Of a DNA stretch of 64,000 bases, positions 52,478 through 60,706 are shown in pieces. Within the stretch, counting starts at the first letter, position 1. The number at the start of each line of letters is the position of its first letter. Source of the DNA: Gordonia rubripertincta (GTDB lineage Bacteria > Actinomycetota > Actinomycetes > Mycobacteriales > Mycobacteriaceae); NCBI RefSeq assembly GCF_038024875.1, contig NZ_CP136136.1, positions 4,464,001 to 4,528,000 of the forward strand, written 5' to 3'. The position numbers and the translations under genes were made by a program. The notes under the pieces are model-generated. The model was not told where the DNA came from, made no database searches, and saw only the letters and a program-made list of their open reading frames with translations.

Positions 52478-52483
52478 TAAGCT
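52478..52483 (+). promoter_or_regulatory. -10 element of bluB
   Basis: TAAGCT, 9 bases before the bluB ATG at 52493, in the short gap after the HNH gene. No Shine-Dalgarno sequence is visible. Confidence 0.4.
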
Positions 52484-52492
52484 CGACAACCG

Positions 52493-53131
52493 ATGACCGA
52501 CGGAACTTTCGACGACAGGTTCGTCGACGATCTCGACCGACTCTTCCGCTGGCGACGCGACGTCCGCCGGTTCAGTCGCGAACCGCTCGAACCGCATCTC
52601 CTCCCCGAGATCCTCGCAGCGGCAGAGCTTTCGCCGTCCGTCGGTAACAGCCAGCCCTGGCGGTGGGTCGAGGTGCAGACCCGGTCGGCGCGGGAGGCCG
52701 TACGCGACAGCTTCGTCCGCTGCAACAGCGAGGCGCTCGACGGCCACACCGGTGAACGCGCACAGCTGTATTCGTCACTCAAGCTCGCCGGACTCGACGA
52801 CGCACCTGTCCACCTCGCCGTGTTCTGCGAACCCGATCCCGACCAGGGCCACGGCCTGGGTCGCCAAACCGTGCCGGAAACGCTCGAATACTCGGTCGTC
52901 ACCGCGATCACCACCATGTGGCTCGCCGCCCGGGCCCGCGGCGTCGGAATCGGCTGGGTGTCCATCCTCGACCCGAACGAGGTGACTGCCGCCCTTGCGG
53001 TCCCGCCTACGTGGAAGCTGGTCGCCTACCTCTGCATCGGCTATCCCGACCAAAAGAACGACGTCCCCGAACTCGAACGGGTCGGCTGGCAGTCCCGCAC
53101 CGAGTCGGAGAAGCGGCACCTCATTCGCTGA
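52493..53131 (+). CDS. bluB: 5,6-Dimethylbenzimidazole synthase
   Basis: A 212-residue flavin-destructase of the nitroreductase fold that converts reduced FMN and O2 to 5,6-dimethylbenzimidazole, the lower ligand of cobalamin. RWRRDVRRF, LSPSVGNSQPWRWVEV, GLGRQTVPETLEYSVV and GVGIGWVSILDP follow BluB rather than ordinary nitroreductases. Its presence fits the cobB, cobO and cobQ genes elsewhere in the window and suggests the cell makes its own lower ligand. It has its own -10 element and is not in a cob operon. Confidence 0.9.
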   Translation: MTDGTFDDRFVDDLDRLFRWRRDVRRFSREPLEPHLLPEILAAAELSPSVGNSQPWRWVEVQTRSAREAVRDSFVRCNSEALDGHTGERAQLYSSLKLAGLDDAPVHLAVFCEPDPDQGHGLGRQTVPETLEYSVVTAITTMWLAARARGVGIGWVSILDPNEVTAALAVPPTWKLVAYLCIGYPDQKNDVPELERVGWQSRTESEKRHLIR

Positions 53132-53229
53132 CACCGGATCGTGACCGATCTCGGAGTCTTCCGTGACACAACTCTAGTAACAATGGTCACGTCAATAACT
53201 TCAGCAACACCTGTCACACGGAGGTCTGA

Positions 53230-54531
53230 GTGCCCAGCCGTTTCACCAAGGGTGTCCGACTGGCGCTGGCGGGAGCCTTCGCAATCGGTACCTCCGCGAT
53301 CGTCCTGACCGCCGGTACCGGTATCGCAGAGGCCGCACCGTGCGGCAACTCCGGCGCCGGTTCGAGTCTTCTCGGAACCGGTTCGTCGGGCAGCACCAAC
53401 GCCCCTGCGGCCGGACCCCAGGGCCCGCTGCCCGTCTACAACGGGAACATCTCCAAGGTCCTCAGCTGGGTCACCGGTCCGCGTAGCAACAACAACACGT
53501 ACGACCGCTTCGGTATCAGCGGCACCGACCTGGGCATCGCCTGGGACAACGGCCGCGGGCAGACGTTGATGGCATTCGGCGACACCTTCGGCAACTGCAC
53601 CGCCGTCGGCCAGGAATGGCGCCACAACGTCCTGCTGCGCACGAACGACGACGACTTCAGCGACGGCAAGATCACCATCCCGAACGGCGTCGCCGGCGAC
53701 GAGAACTCGGGCACCGTGATCAGGGGTCGCGCGAACTACGCCGAGGAACTCATTCCGTCGCTGGGCATCTCGAACATCGAGGTCACCACGATCCCCACGG
53801 CGGCGATCTCGCTGCCCCACGGCAACGGGTTCCGGCAGTACATCAACTACATGTCGGTCCGCTCATGGGGTTCGGCGGGCAACTGGATCACCAACTACTC
53901 GGGTATCGCCTACTCGGACAACAACGGTCAGACGTGGACGAGCGACCCCGACACCATCCTCATCAACGCGCCGATCGACCTCGAACTCCCCGGCAACCTC
54001 CGCGCAATCGACGTCAACAACGGAAAGTTCCAGCAGAACGCCTACATGCGCGGACGGCCCGGCACCGACGAAGAGGACTACATCTACCAGTTCGGTACGC
54101 CCAACGGCCGTTTCGGCGCCGCGTTCCTGGCGCGGTTCAAGCCGGAGGACATCCTCGACCTCGGCAGGTACGAGTACTGGTCCGGCGAGCGCATCGGATG
54201 GGTCGACAGCATCAGCGACATCCACGACACCGAAGGCGTCGTCGCCCGCCAACCGGTCAGCGAACTGTCCGTCGCCTGGAGCCCGTACCTGAACAAATAC
54301 ATCATGCTCGACGGCGACAACGGCATCCGGCTCCGCACCGCAGATCATCCTGAGGGTCCGTGGAGCTCGCCGCGCAACATCGTGGCCCCCGGCAACCCGG
54401 TGGTCTACGGACCGATGATGCTGCCGACCTCGCCGGCACTGACGGGCACCGGAAAAGAGCTGTACTTCAACGCCTCACGCTGGAGCGACTACAACGTGAT
54501 GCTCATCCGCTCCGACCTCGGCAAGCTGTAG
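53230..54531 (+). CDS. Secreted DUF4185 protein
   Basis: A 433-residue exported protein. GTG 53230 has CGGAGG five bases upstream. A signal peptide covers about 1-35 and probably ends after AEA. The rest matches the DUF4185 pattern with repeated Trp/Asp/Gly strands (GTDLGIAWDNGRGQTLMAFG, WSPYLNKYIMLDGDNGIRL, FNASRWSDYNVMLIRSDL), likely a beta-propeller resembling glycoside-hydrolase folds. No catalytic assignment is possible. AT-rich codons such as AAC runs are typical of exported proteins here. It is followed by yraN on the opposite strand. Confidence 0.82.
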   Translation: MPSRFTKGVRLALAGAFAIGTSAIVLTAGTGIAEAAPCGNSGAGSSLLGTGSSGSTNAPAAGPQGPLPVYNGNISKVLSWVTGPRSNNNTYDRFGISGTDLGIAWDNGRGQTLMAFGDTFGNCTAVGQEWRHNVLLRTNDDDFSDGKITIPNGVAGDENSGTVIRGRANYAEELIPSLGISNIEVTTIPTAAISLPHGNGFRQYINYMSVRSWGSAGNWITNYSGIAYSDNNGQTWTSDPDTILINAPIDLELPGNLRAIDVNNGKFQQNAYMRGRPGTDEEDYIYQFGTPNGRFGAAFLARFKPEDILDLGRYEYWSGERIGWVDSISDIHDTEGVVARQPVSELSVAWSPYLNKYIMLDGDNGIRLRTADHPEGPWSSPRNIVAPGNPVVYGPMMLPTSPALTGTGKELYFNASRWSDYNVMLIRSDLGKL

Positions 54532-54557
54532 CCGCCCTCGGGAACCACGTCGAGAAC

Positions 54558-54950
54558 TCACTCGTGGACCCCGCGGTGGTGCCTCACACGCGCCGCCGCG
54601 GGGTCATCTGGGGTGAAGCCGTCCAACTGCACGCTGATGACGTCGAACCGAATCTGTCCCCAGCGTCGTTCCTGCCCCGCGAGCCAGGCACGGGTCAGCC
54701 GCCGTATCCGGGCGAGCTTGTCCGGGGTCACGGCCATCACGGCATCGTCGAAGGTGCGACTGGCACGCGTCTTCACCTCGACGACCACCAGCGTCGGACC
54801 AGCCGGGCCACAAGGGTCGACGGCGATCAGGTCGAGCTCGCCATATCGGTTGCGCCAGTTGCGTTCCAGCACGGCCCACCCCAGTGAACCGACGAACTCG
54901 GCGGCGAGGTCCTCCCCCAGCTTGCCCACGTGCGCACGGCGGTTGCTCAT
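54558..54950 (-). CDS. YraN family (UPF0102) nuclease-fold protein
   Basis: A 130-residue protein of the UPF0102 family with a restriction-endonuclease-like core: GKLGEDLAAEFV, RYGELDLIAVD, LVVVEVKTRAS. The E-D-ExK residues of that fold are visible. The function is unresolved. Corresponds to Rv2898c, normally next to comM but here separated by the 4-kb insert. A long hairpin lies just upstream. Confidence 0.93.
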   Translation of the reverse strand: MSNRRAHVGKLGEDLAAEFVGSLGWAVLERNWRNRYGELDLIAVDPCGPAGPTLVVVEVKTRASRTFDDAVMAVTPDKLARIRRLTRAWLAGQERRWGQIRFDVISVQLDGFTPDDPAAARVRHHRGVHE

Positions 54951-54972
54951 ACTCTGAAGGGTCCCCGAACAC

Positions 54973-55012
54973 GATTCGGCCGCGGCGGGAGAACACCCGC
55001 CGCGGCCGAATC
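54973..55012. terminator. Strong hairpin, 17-bp perfect stem
   Basis: GATTCGGCCGCGGCGGG (54973-54989) pairs perfectly with 54996-55012 around a 6-base loop. It lies 69 bases after the DUF2469 stop and just before yraN. There is no long T run, as is common for actinobacterial terminators. Confidence 0.7.
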
Positions 55013-55080
55013 TGTGGAGAACGATCGACTCACCAACATCGCGTCGTCGACGCCTCGGGGCACGTTCACCCCATGAGAGT

Positions 55081-55392
55081 TCAGGGCTCGTCGGGAAGCC
55101 GCAGTTCCGGCTTCTCGAGCTCCTCGATGTTGACGTCCTTGAAGGTGATCACGCGAACCTGCTTGACGAAGCGCGCCGGCCGGTACATGTCCCAGACCCA
55201 GGCGTCGCTCATCCGGAGTTCGAAGTACACCTCGCCGTCGGTGTTGCGGGGAATCATCTCGACCGCGTTGGCAAGGTAGAAGCGCCGCTCGGTCTCCACC
55301 ACGTAGGTGAACTGGCCGACAATGTCCTTGTACTCGCGATACAGAGAGAGTTCCATCTCGGTTTCGTACTTCTCGAGATCCTCAGCACTCAT
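55081..55392 (-). CDS. DUF2469 protein
   Basis: A 103-residue acidic protein (MSAEDLEKYETEMELSLYRE start, YFELRMSDAWVWDMYRP) that matches the highly conserved actinobacterial DUF2469 family (Rv2901c-like). The function is unknown. The ATG overlaps the rnhB stop by four bases. Confidence 0.92.
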   Translation of the reverse strand: MSAEDLEKYETEMELSLYREYKDIVGQFTYVVETERRFYLANAVEMIPRNTDGEVYFELRMSDAWVWDMYRPARFVKQVRVITFKDVNIEELEKPELRLPDEP

Positions 55393-56075
55393 CCTGTAAG
55401 CCTATCCCTGTTGTCGTTTGCGCTGGAGACCACTCGTGCCGCGACGTTACGGTACGACATGCGGTGTTGTGGTGACGGTCCCGCCGCATCGATGCGGGAC
55501 ATGTGAAGAGCTGTGCTGTATCCCTTGTGGATCGCGAAATCGTATCCGGGCAGGTCGGCGTCCATCGCGACCATGATCCGATCCCGCGTCACCTTCGCGA
55601 TGATGCTCGCGGCGGCGATGCAGGCAGCGGCCCCGTCTCCCCCGATCACCGGCAGCGACGGCGCGGTGAGCCCCGGGACGGCGAAACCGTCGGACAGCAC
55701 ATATCCGGGAGTCACGTCGAGTGCCGCGACCGCTCGACGCATGCCCTCGATGTTCGCGACATGGATGCCGATCCGGTCGATCTCCGCGGCGTCGATGATC
55801 ACCGCGCTCCACGCATGTGCGTACCGGGTCACCGATCGGTAGAGCGTCTCCCGGGTCTTCTCGGTGAGCCGCTTGGAGTCGTCGAGGTCGGCAAGCGAGG
55901 CCAGCTGCGTCGGTTTCAGCACGCACGCCGCGACCACCAGCGGCCCGGCACACGCGCCGCGCCCGGCCTCGTCGACCCCGGCGACCGGGCCGAGGCCCTG
56001 ACGGTGGAGCGCGAATTCGAAGGTCCGCAGTCCGGCTGCACGACGAACAGGCGAACGCGGTGGCCAGCGACTCAT
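55389..56075 (-). CDS. rnhB: Ribonuclease HII
   Basis: A 228-residue enzyme that removes RNA from RNA-DNA hybrids and misincorporated ribonucleotides. VAGVDEAGRGACAGPLVVAA holds the DEAGRG acidic site; LDDSKRLTEKTRE and IGGDGAAACIAAASIIAKVTRD follow. The ATG at 56075 (MSRWPPRS) matches mycobacterial RnhB; the longer frame runs into lepB. Confidence 0.96.
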   Translation of the reverse strand: MSRWPPRSPVRRAAGLRTFEFALHRQGLGPVAGVDEAGRGACAGPLVVAACVLKPTQLASLADLDDSKRLTEKTRETLYRSVTRYAHAWSAVIIDAAEIDRIGIHVANIEGMRRAVAALDVTPGYVLSDGFAVPGLTAPSLPVIGGDGAAACIAAASIIAKVTRDRIMVAMDADLPGYDFAIHKGYSTALHMSRIDAAGPSPQHRMSYRNVAARVVSSANDNRDRLTG

Positions 56076-56097
56076 GGTTTGAGCAATCCCCACATGG

Positions 56098-56949
56098 TCA
56101 TTGCTGGGGATTGATCGAACCGACACCACCGATCCGCGAGAAAGGATAGATGATGGTCCGGACCTTGCCGCGGATGTCGCTGGCCGGGACGGTGCCCTGG
56201 TACTGGTCATCGACGTGATAGCGCGAATCCTGTGAGTTCAGGCGGTTGTCACCCATCACCCACACATTGCCCTCCGGTACCTTTATCGGACCGAAGTCCG
56301 GGCCGAGGCACGGAGGCAGCTTGTCGCTGACACCGGAATCGGGCCCGTAGGCCGCGAGGGTCTCGCGCTGCAACTCCATGTTGATGTACGGCTCGCGCAG
56401 CGGCTTGCCGTCGACCTTCACGCCGACGCCCTCGTCGTTGCGGCATTCGATGGTCTGCCCGCCGGTCGCGATCACGCGCTTGACGAGGTTGTTCTCGTCG
56501 GGCGGGGCAAAACCGAACCACGACAGCGCATCCTGCGCCTTGTGCATGACCGGGTTGGTCGAGCGCGGCGACACCCAGGCGCCGTTCCACGACTCCGACG
56601 GTCCCTTGAAGACGACGACGTCACCGGGCTCGGGGTCGCCGAAGCGGTAGACCATCTTGTCGATGACGATGCGATCGTTGGTGCACCCGTCGCAACCGAT
56701 GAGAGTCGACTCCATCGACTCCGACGGGATGACGTACTGCCGGCCGATGAAGGTCTGCAGCAGCCAGGTGAGGAGCAGGACGCACCCCACGATGATCGCG
56801 ACCTCGCGCAAGAGCGAGCCGGAACCCGACTTGCTCGTGGCGTCCTCGGTCTCGTCCGGATCGGACTTCAACCGCCAGGGACGCTTCTCGCCGTCGTTGC
56901 CGTCGGTGTCAAGGTCGCGATCGTCGCTGGGTCGCTGTGTGTCGGCCAC
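56098..56949 (-). CDS. lepB: Signal peptidase I
   Basis: A 283-residue membrane protease that cleaves signal peptides of exported proteins. A charged cytosolic tail (1-45) precedes one transmembrane helix (about 48-68). Catalytic S78 lies in IPSESMES and the general base K157 in NNLVKRVIATGG. GNVWVMGDNRLNSQDSR is the C-terminal signature. GTG start 56949, 18 bases after rplS. Confidence 0.96.
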   Translation of the reverse strand: MADTQRPSDDRDLDTDGNDGEKRPWRLKSDPDETEDATSKSGSGSLLREVAIIVGCVLLLTWLLQTFIGRQYVIPSESMESTLIGCDGCTNDRIVIDKMVYRFGDPEPGDVVVFKGPSESWNGAWVSPRSTNPVMHKAQDALSWFGFAPPDENNLVKRVIATGGQTIECRNDEGVGVKVDGKPLREPYINMELQRETLAAYGPDSGVSDKLPPCLGPDFGPIKVPEGNVWVMGDNRLNSQDSRYHVDDQYQGTVPASDIRGKVRTIIYPFSRIGGVGSINPQQ

Positions 56950-56967
56950 CTAGTCAGGGTAGACGCG

Positions 56968-57309
56968 TCAGCGCTTTTCCTTGATCTTTGCGGCCTTGCC
57001 ACGCAGATCGCGCAGGTAGTAGAGCTTGGCGCGACGGACGTCACCGCGGGTGAGGACGTCGATCTTGGCGATGTTCGGGCTGTGCACCGGGAAGGTGCGC
57101 TCAACGCCGACGCCGAAGGACACCTTGCGGACGGTGAAGGTCTCGCGGACGCCGCCTCCCTGGCGACGGATCACGACACCCTTGAACACCTGGACGCGTT
57201 CCTTGCTGCCCTCGATGACCTTGACGTGGACGTCGAGGGTGTCGCCGGGGCCGAACTCCGGGACATCGTCGCGGAGGGACTGCTTGTCGAGGAAGTCGAG
57301 CGTGTTCAT
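56968..57309 (-). CDS. rplS: 50S ribosomal protein L19
   Basis: A 113-residue L19 (FGPGDTLDVHVKVIEGSKER, GVVIRRQGGGVRETFTVRK, LYYLRDLRGKAAKI). The 162-base upstream gap carries its own promoter. That gap separates it from the type-VII-like genes upstream, so rplS-lepB-rnhB can be transcribed independently of trmD. Confidence 0.98.
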   Translation of the reverse strand: MNTLDFLDKQSLRDDVPEFGPGDTLDVHVKVIEGSKERVQVFKGVVIRRQGGGVRETFTVRKVSFGVGVERTFPVHSPNIAKIDVLTRGDVRRAKLYYLRDLRGKAAKIKEKR

Positions 57310-57427
57310 TGATTGGGTCCTATTCTGGCGTGAACGTTGAGCAGAGGAACCTGGCGGGCCATGTGGCTTCGAACCGGTTCATACTCCGAGTCGTCGGTGC
57401 CCGTCACACGGGACAGGCAACCCGACT

Positions 57428-57458
57428 ATTGTGCCAGAGACACCCCGGTCCGACGAAA
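57428..57458 (-). promoter_or_regulatory. Promoter of rplS
   Basis: On the minus strand CACAAT (57428-57433) is preceded by TTTCGT (57453-57458) at 19 bases. The block TCTGGCACAATAG closely resembles the rpsP promoter block TCTGGCAGAATGG at 61283. Confidence 0.45.
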
Positions 57459-57471
57459 TCCCCGGTCAGCC

Positions 57472-58467
57472 CTACGAACCGGGCGCCATCGCGACCACCT
57501 CGGCGGACCGCAGCGCCGCCACAGTGGCCGAATCCATCGGAGTGGCGGCGGCGATCGCCGTGGGGGTGACCCCCGAACTCGCCATGTGTTCGACGATCGC
57601 GAGTTCGGGTGCCCGCCCGTTCGCGGTCAGCGCCTCGTCGTCGGCGAGTTCGAGCCCCACGCGCTGGTACGGCTGCGGATCGTTGGTACCGACGACGACC
57701 ACGCGACGCCCGCGGGCTCCGACGCCGACGCCGACGGCGGTGCGGAACCAGCCCGCGATGGCCGGCGGCACCGTCGACTGCAGGGTGTCGGCGCGGCGTT
57801 GCAGCCAGGTCAGGTCTCCCCCGGCGGTGTGTCGGTCGGTGGGTGAGGCGGCGATGCCGATGGTGGTACCCAGTCCGGCGGCGGCCACGCCGGCAGCGCC
57901 CATCGCACCCATCGGTGCGAAGGGCATCATCCCGCTGGTCGCCGCGGGCGGGGTCCCGCCGGCGGATTGCCCGGCCTCCTCCGACCGTTGGGTGTGGTCG
58001 TCGCCGGCTGCCGTCAGGGCCAGACGACCGGCGCTCGCCGCACTCACCCGCCACGAGTCGTCGCCGACCTCGGCGAAGACCTCGGCACGCTGCCGGTCAC
58101 GGTCCGCGACGAGGGCGATCGTCGTCATCTGCTGTTCGGTCTCCACGACCACGTCGGCGTAGGTGTCCAAGGACGCCGCCATGGCGCGAAGCCGTGCGGC
58201 CACGTGCGGCAGCGACTCCGGCCCGGTGCCGGTGACGCGACCGAGCCCGTCGACGAGCGCGTCGCCGAACTCTCCCTCGGCGGTCCCGCCACCGATCGCC
58301 GGTGAGGAGTACGCGGCGGTCGCCGAGACGACCACGTCGGTGACCCGCTCCACGGATTCGGCGAGGGCTCGCGCGCGTCGTGCGGCCTCACGGAGCGACG
58401 TCGGGTCCGCACCCGGCCACACGCCCGGTGCGAGGTCGTCCGCGATCTGTCGGGGCGCGGAGCTCAC
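57472..58467 (-). CDS. Type-VII-secretion-like protein with possible degenerate deaminase-like C-terminus
   Basis: A 331-residue protein. The first 160 residues are helical and Ala-rich (SLREAARRARALAESVERV, LPHVAARLRAMAASLDTYAD), as in WXG100/EspB-type substrates. A low-complexity Gly/Met/Pro/Ala linker (SGMMPFAPMGAMGAAG) follows near 180-205. The C-terminal 90 residues (VVVVGTNDPQPYQRVG, NGRAPELAIVEHMASSGVTP, AIAAATPMDSATVAALR) recall the layout of toxin-type cytidine-deaminase domains. The HAE site is replaced by APE and the zinc Cys pair is absent. That reading is inference from remembered patterns. Coupled by a four-base overlap to the gene upstream. Confidence 0.72.
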   Translation of the reverse strand: MSSAPRQIADDLAPGVWPGADPTSLREAARRARALAESVERVTDVVVSATAAYSSPAIGGGTAEGEFGDALVDGLGRVTGTGPESLPHVAARLRAMAASLDTYADVVVETEQQMTTIALVADRDRQRAEVFAEVGDDSWRVSAASAGRLALTAAGDDHTQRSEEAGQSAGGTPPAATSGMMPFAPMGAMGAAGVAAAGLGTTIGIAASPTDRHTAGGDLTWLQRRADTLQSTVPPAIAGWFRTAVGVGVGARGRRVVVVGTNDPQPYQRVGLELADDEALTANGRAPELAIVEHMASSGVTPTAIAAATPMDSATVAALRSAEVVAMAPGS

Positions 58468-58799
58468 CGGGGCTCACCGGATTCGAAGGCGGTTGCGGCG
58501 TCGGCATCGGCGGAGGCGAGGGACTCGACGCCGCAGGTGAGCGCCCGCCGGTGCTCGGCGAGGCGGGCGACCGCGGTGCGCAGCAATTCACTCGATTCGG
58601 CGCTCGCGGGACCGAAACCCCGCCGGAAGGCCGTCGCGCCCTCCCCGACCCCGACCGCGGTGTTGATGTCGGCGAGCAGTTCGACGAGCTCGGCGTGCAC
58701 TGTGCCAAGCCGTGACTCGGCACTGGCCAGCCGGGCGGACAGATCGGCCGCGGTCCCCACGTCCGCGGCGATCCGGTTCCGGCGCCCTCCAGCCGTCAT
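58464..58799 (-). CDS. WXG100/EspC-like small helical protein
   Basis: A 111-residue, almost entirely helical protein (LSARLASAESRLGTVHAELV, SSELLRTAVARLAEHRRALT) with a central FRRGFGP turn. Size, helix-turn-helix layout and acidic Ala-rich C-terminus resemble ESX-associated EspC/DUF2580-type proteins. No true W-x-G motif is seen. Overlaps both neighbours by four bases (ATGA), so the three genes are one translational unit. Confidence 0.68.
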   Translation of the reverse strand: MTAGGRRNRIAADVGTAADLSARLASAESRLGTVHAELVELLADINTAVGVGEGATAFRRGFGPASAESSELLRTAVARLAEHRRALTCGVESLASADADAATAFESGEPR

Positions 58800-59149
58800 C
58801 CGGGGTCCCGAGCGGTGTCGAAACGGGCAGGGCCGAGACGGGCGTCGGCGTAGTCCACCCCGGGACCCGTTGCGGCAGCGAGAAGTTCGCCGCGCCGCGA
58901 ACTCAGCGCATGGTCCGCTTCGGCGATCAGCGTGGTGAGCAGTTCGGAGAGCTGGTCGGCACGGTAGCGACGCAGGGCGGTGGGATCGATCGAGATGTCG
59001 ACGGCGAGACCGCGGGCGTTGACGGTGACGGCGACGAGCCGGTCGCGGCTGATCGCCCGGGAGGTCAGCTCCGACAACGCGGCACGGGTCTGCGCGAGTT
59101 CGGCACGCTGCCGGTCGAGATCCTCGACCATGGCCTCATAGCCCTGCAC
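58796..59149 (-). CDS. YbaB/EspL-like protein
   Basis: A 117-residue protein. An N-terminal helix (MVEDLDRQRAELAQTRAALS) is followed by strands VAVTVNARGLAVDISIDPTA and a C-terminal helix, the YbaB/EbfC layout. YbaB-like proteins (EspL) accompany EspC/EspB-type genes in ESX-1 loci, as the three genes do here. GTG 59149 has GGGGAGGG at ideal spacing. Begins 36 bases after the trmD stop, so it may be read from the rpsP-trmD operon. Confidence 0.7.
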   Translation of the reverse strand: MQGYEAMVEDLDRQRAELAQTRAALSELTSRAISRDRLVAVTVNARGLAVDISIDPTALRRYRADQLSELLTTLIAEADHALSSRRGELLAAATGPGVDYADARLGPARFDTARDPG

Positions 59150-59184
59150 TTGCCCTCCCCCGTGCGTTCGAGTTGTGCCGAATC

Positions 59185-59907
59185 CTAGCGGGGATCCGAC
59201 TCCGGGTCATCGTGGGGATTCACAGGCTCGGTGAGGAGATCCGGGCGGCGAACGCGAGTCCGCTCGAGAGCCTGCTCGTGCCGCCACTGCGCGACCTTCG
59301 CATGATCGCCGCTGAGGAGTACCGGCGGGACATCGAGCCCGCGCCAGCTCACCGGACGCGTGTAACTCGGCCCTTCGAGGAGTCCGTCGGAGAACGAATC
59401 CTCTTGATGCGAACGAGGATTCCCGAGGACACCGTCGATGAGCCGGACGGTCGCCTCGATCATCGCCATCACCGCGACCTCGCCGCCGATGAGGACGAAG
59501 TCGCCGAGGGAGACCTCTTCGACGCGCACCCGGCGGGCCGCGTCGGCGAAGACACGCTGGTCGATGCCCTCGTAGCGGCCGCAGGCGAAGACGAGGTGAT
59601 TCTCGGTGCTCCACCGCTGGGCGGTCGCCTGCGTGAACGGCACCCCGGCCGGGGTCGGCACGACGAGAAGCGCGTCGTCGGGACACACGTCGTCGAGACA
59701 CGGCCCCCACACCTCGGGCTTCATGACCATGCCGGGTCCGCCGCCGTACGGCGAGTCGTCGACGCTGCGGTGCACATCGTGCGTCCAGTTCCGCAGGTCG
59801 TGGACGTCGACGCTGATGCGGCCGGCGTCGATCGCCTTGCCCAGCAACGCAACCCGGAGCGGGTCGAGGTATTCGGGGAAGATCGAGACGATGTCGAGGC
59901 GCATCAC
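59185..59907 (-). CDS. trmD: tRNA (guanine37-N1)-methyltransferase
   Basis: A 240-residue SPOUT methyltransferase that modifies G37 of tRNAs and prevents frameshifting. It starts MRLDIVSIFPEYLDPL; VFACGRYEGIDQRV forms the SAM knot and GVLGNPRSHQEDSFSDG follows. ATGA overlap with rimM. Confidence 0.97.
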   Translation of the reverse strand: MMRLDIVSIFPEYLDPLRVALLGKAIDAGRISVDVHDLRNWTHDVHRSVDDSPYGGGPGMVMKPEVWGPCLDDVCPDDALLVVPTPAGVPFTQATAQRWSTENHLVFACGRYEGIDQRVFADAARRVRVEEVSLGDFVLIGGEVAVMAMIEATVRLIDGVLGNPRSHQEDSFSDGLLEGPSYTRPVSWRGLDVPPVLLSGDHAKVAQWRHEQALERTRVRRPDLLTEPVNPHDDPESDPR

Positions 59908-60437
59908 TTCGCGCCGTCGGCCGAGTCCGGATCGAGGAGACCCTCGGGCGGGTCGATGACGATCAGTTCGCGGGTCACCGTCGGCACGATCTCCCGCACG
60001 AACGGGATGAGGACCTCACGCTTGTCGGGGGTGCGCACCGACAGCAGCTCGCCACCGGGCATGTGCAGGACCGATTCGACGACGCCGACCTCGGCGCCGT
60101 CGGCGAGCTGGACCGGGACGCCTTCGAGTTCGTGGTCGTAGAACTCGTCCGGGTCGTCGGACGGCTCGACCTCCGAGGAGTCGATGAGGAACAAGGTGCC
60201 GCGCAGGGCGTCGGCCGCATCGCGACCGGCGATGCCGTCGAGAGACACCAACAGCCGCCCGGAATGTTCCCGGGCGGCTGTCACGGTGAATCCACGTTCT
60301 CCGCCACCGCGCGGCAGTCGGCCGCGCAGGACCGAGCCGCGAGCAAAACGCAGCTCGGGCTCATCGGTACGGACGTCGACGACGAGTTCGCCCCGAATGC
60401 CGTGCGACTTCACGACGCGTCCGACGACGAGATCCAC
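59904..60437 (-). CDS. rimM: 16S rRNA processing protein RimM
   Basis: A 177-residue 30S maturation factor that binds S19. VVGRVVKSHGIRGELVVDVR begins the RimM barrel; FYDHELEGVPVQLADG and VLIPFVREIVPTV follow in the PRC-barrel domain. Coupled to trmD by overlap. Confidence 0.96.
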   Translation of the reverse strand: MDLVVGRVVKSHGIRGELVVDVRTDEPELRFARGSVLRGRLPRGGGERGFTVTAAREHSGRLLVSLDGIAGRDAADALRGTLFLIDSSEVEPSDDPDEFYDHELEGVPVQLADGAEVGVVESVLHMPGGELLSVRTPDKREVLIPFVREIVPTVTRELIVIDPPEGLLDPDSADGAK

Positions 60438-60463
60438 GATGCGTTCGTCCTGCGAGCCGGCCG

Positions 60464-60706
60464 TCAGCGGTCGGTGTCGACGATGTCGACGCGCATGCCG
60501 CGTCCGCCGATACCGGAGACGAGGGTGCGCAGGGCGGTGGCCGTACGACCGTTGCGGCCGATGACCTTACCCAGATCGTCGGGGTTCACGTGGACCTCGA
60601 CGAGTCGTCCGCGACGACCGGTGACGAGGTCCACCCGGACGTCGTCCGGGTTGGAGACGATTCCGCGGACGAGATGCTCGACCGCGTCGGCGACGACAGC
60701 GCTCAC
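60464..60706 (-). CDS. khpA: KH-domain RNA-binding protein KhpA
   Basis: An 80-residue single KH domain. The GxxG loop is GKVIGRNGRTATALR (about 45-60). KhpA-type proteins bind RNA and act in cell division and small-RNA biology in other Gram-positives. It overlaps rpsP by four bases, as in Rv2908c-Rv2909c. Confidence 0.93.
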   Translation of the reverse strand: MSAVVADAVEHLVRGIVSNPDDVRVDLVTGRRGRLVEVHVNPDDLGKVIGRNGRTATALRTLVSGIGGRGMRVDIVDTDR

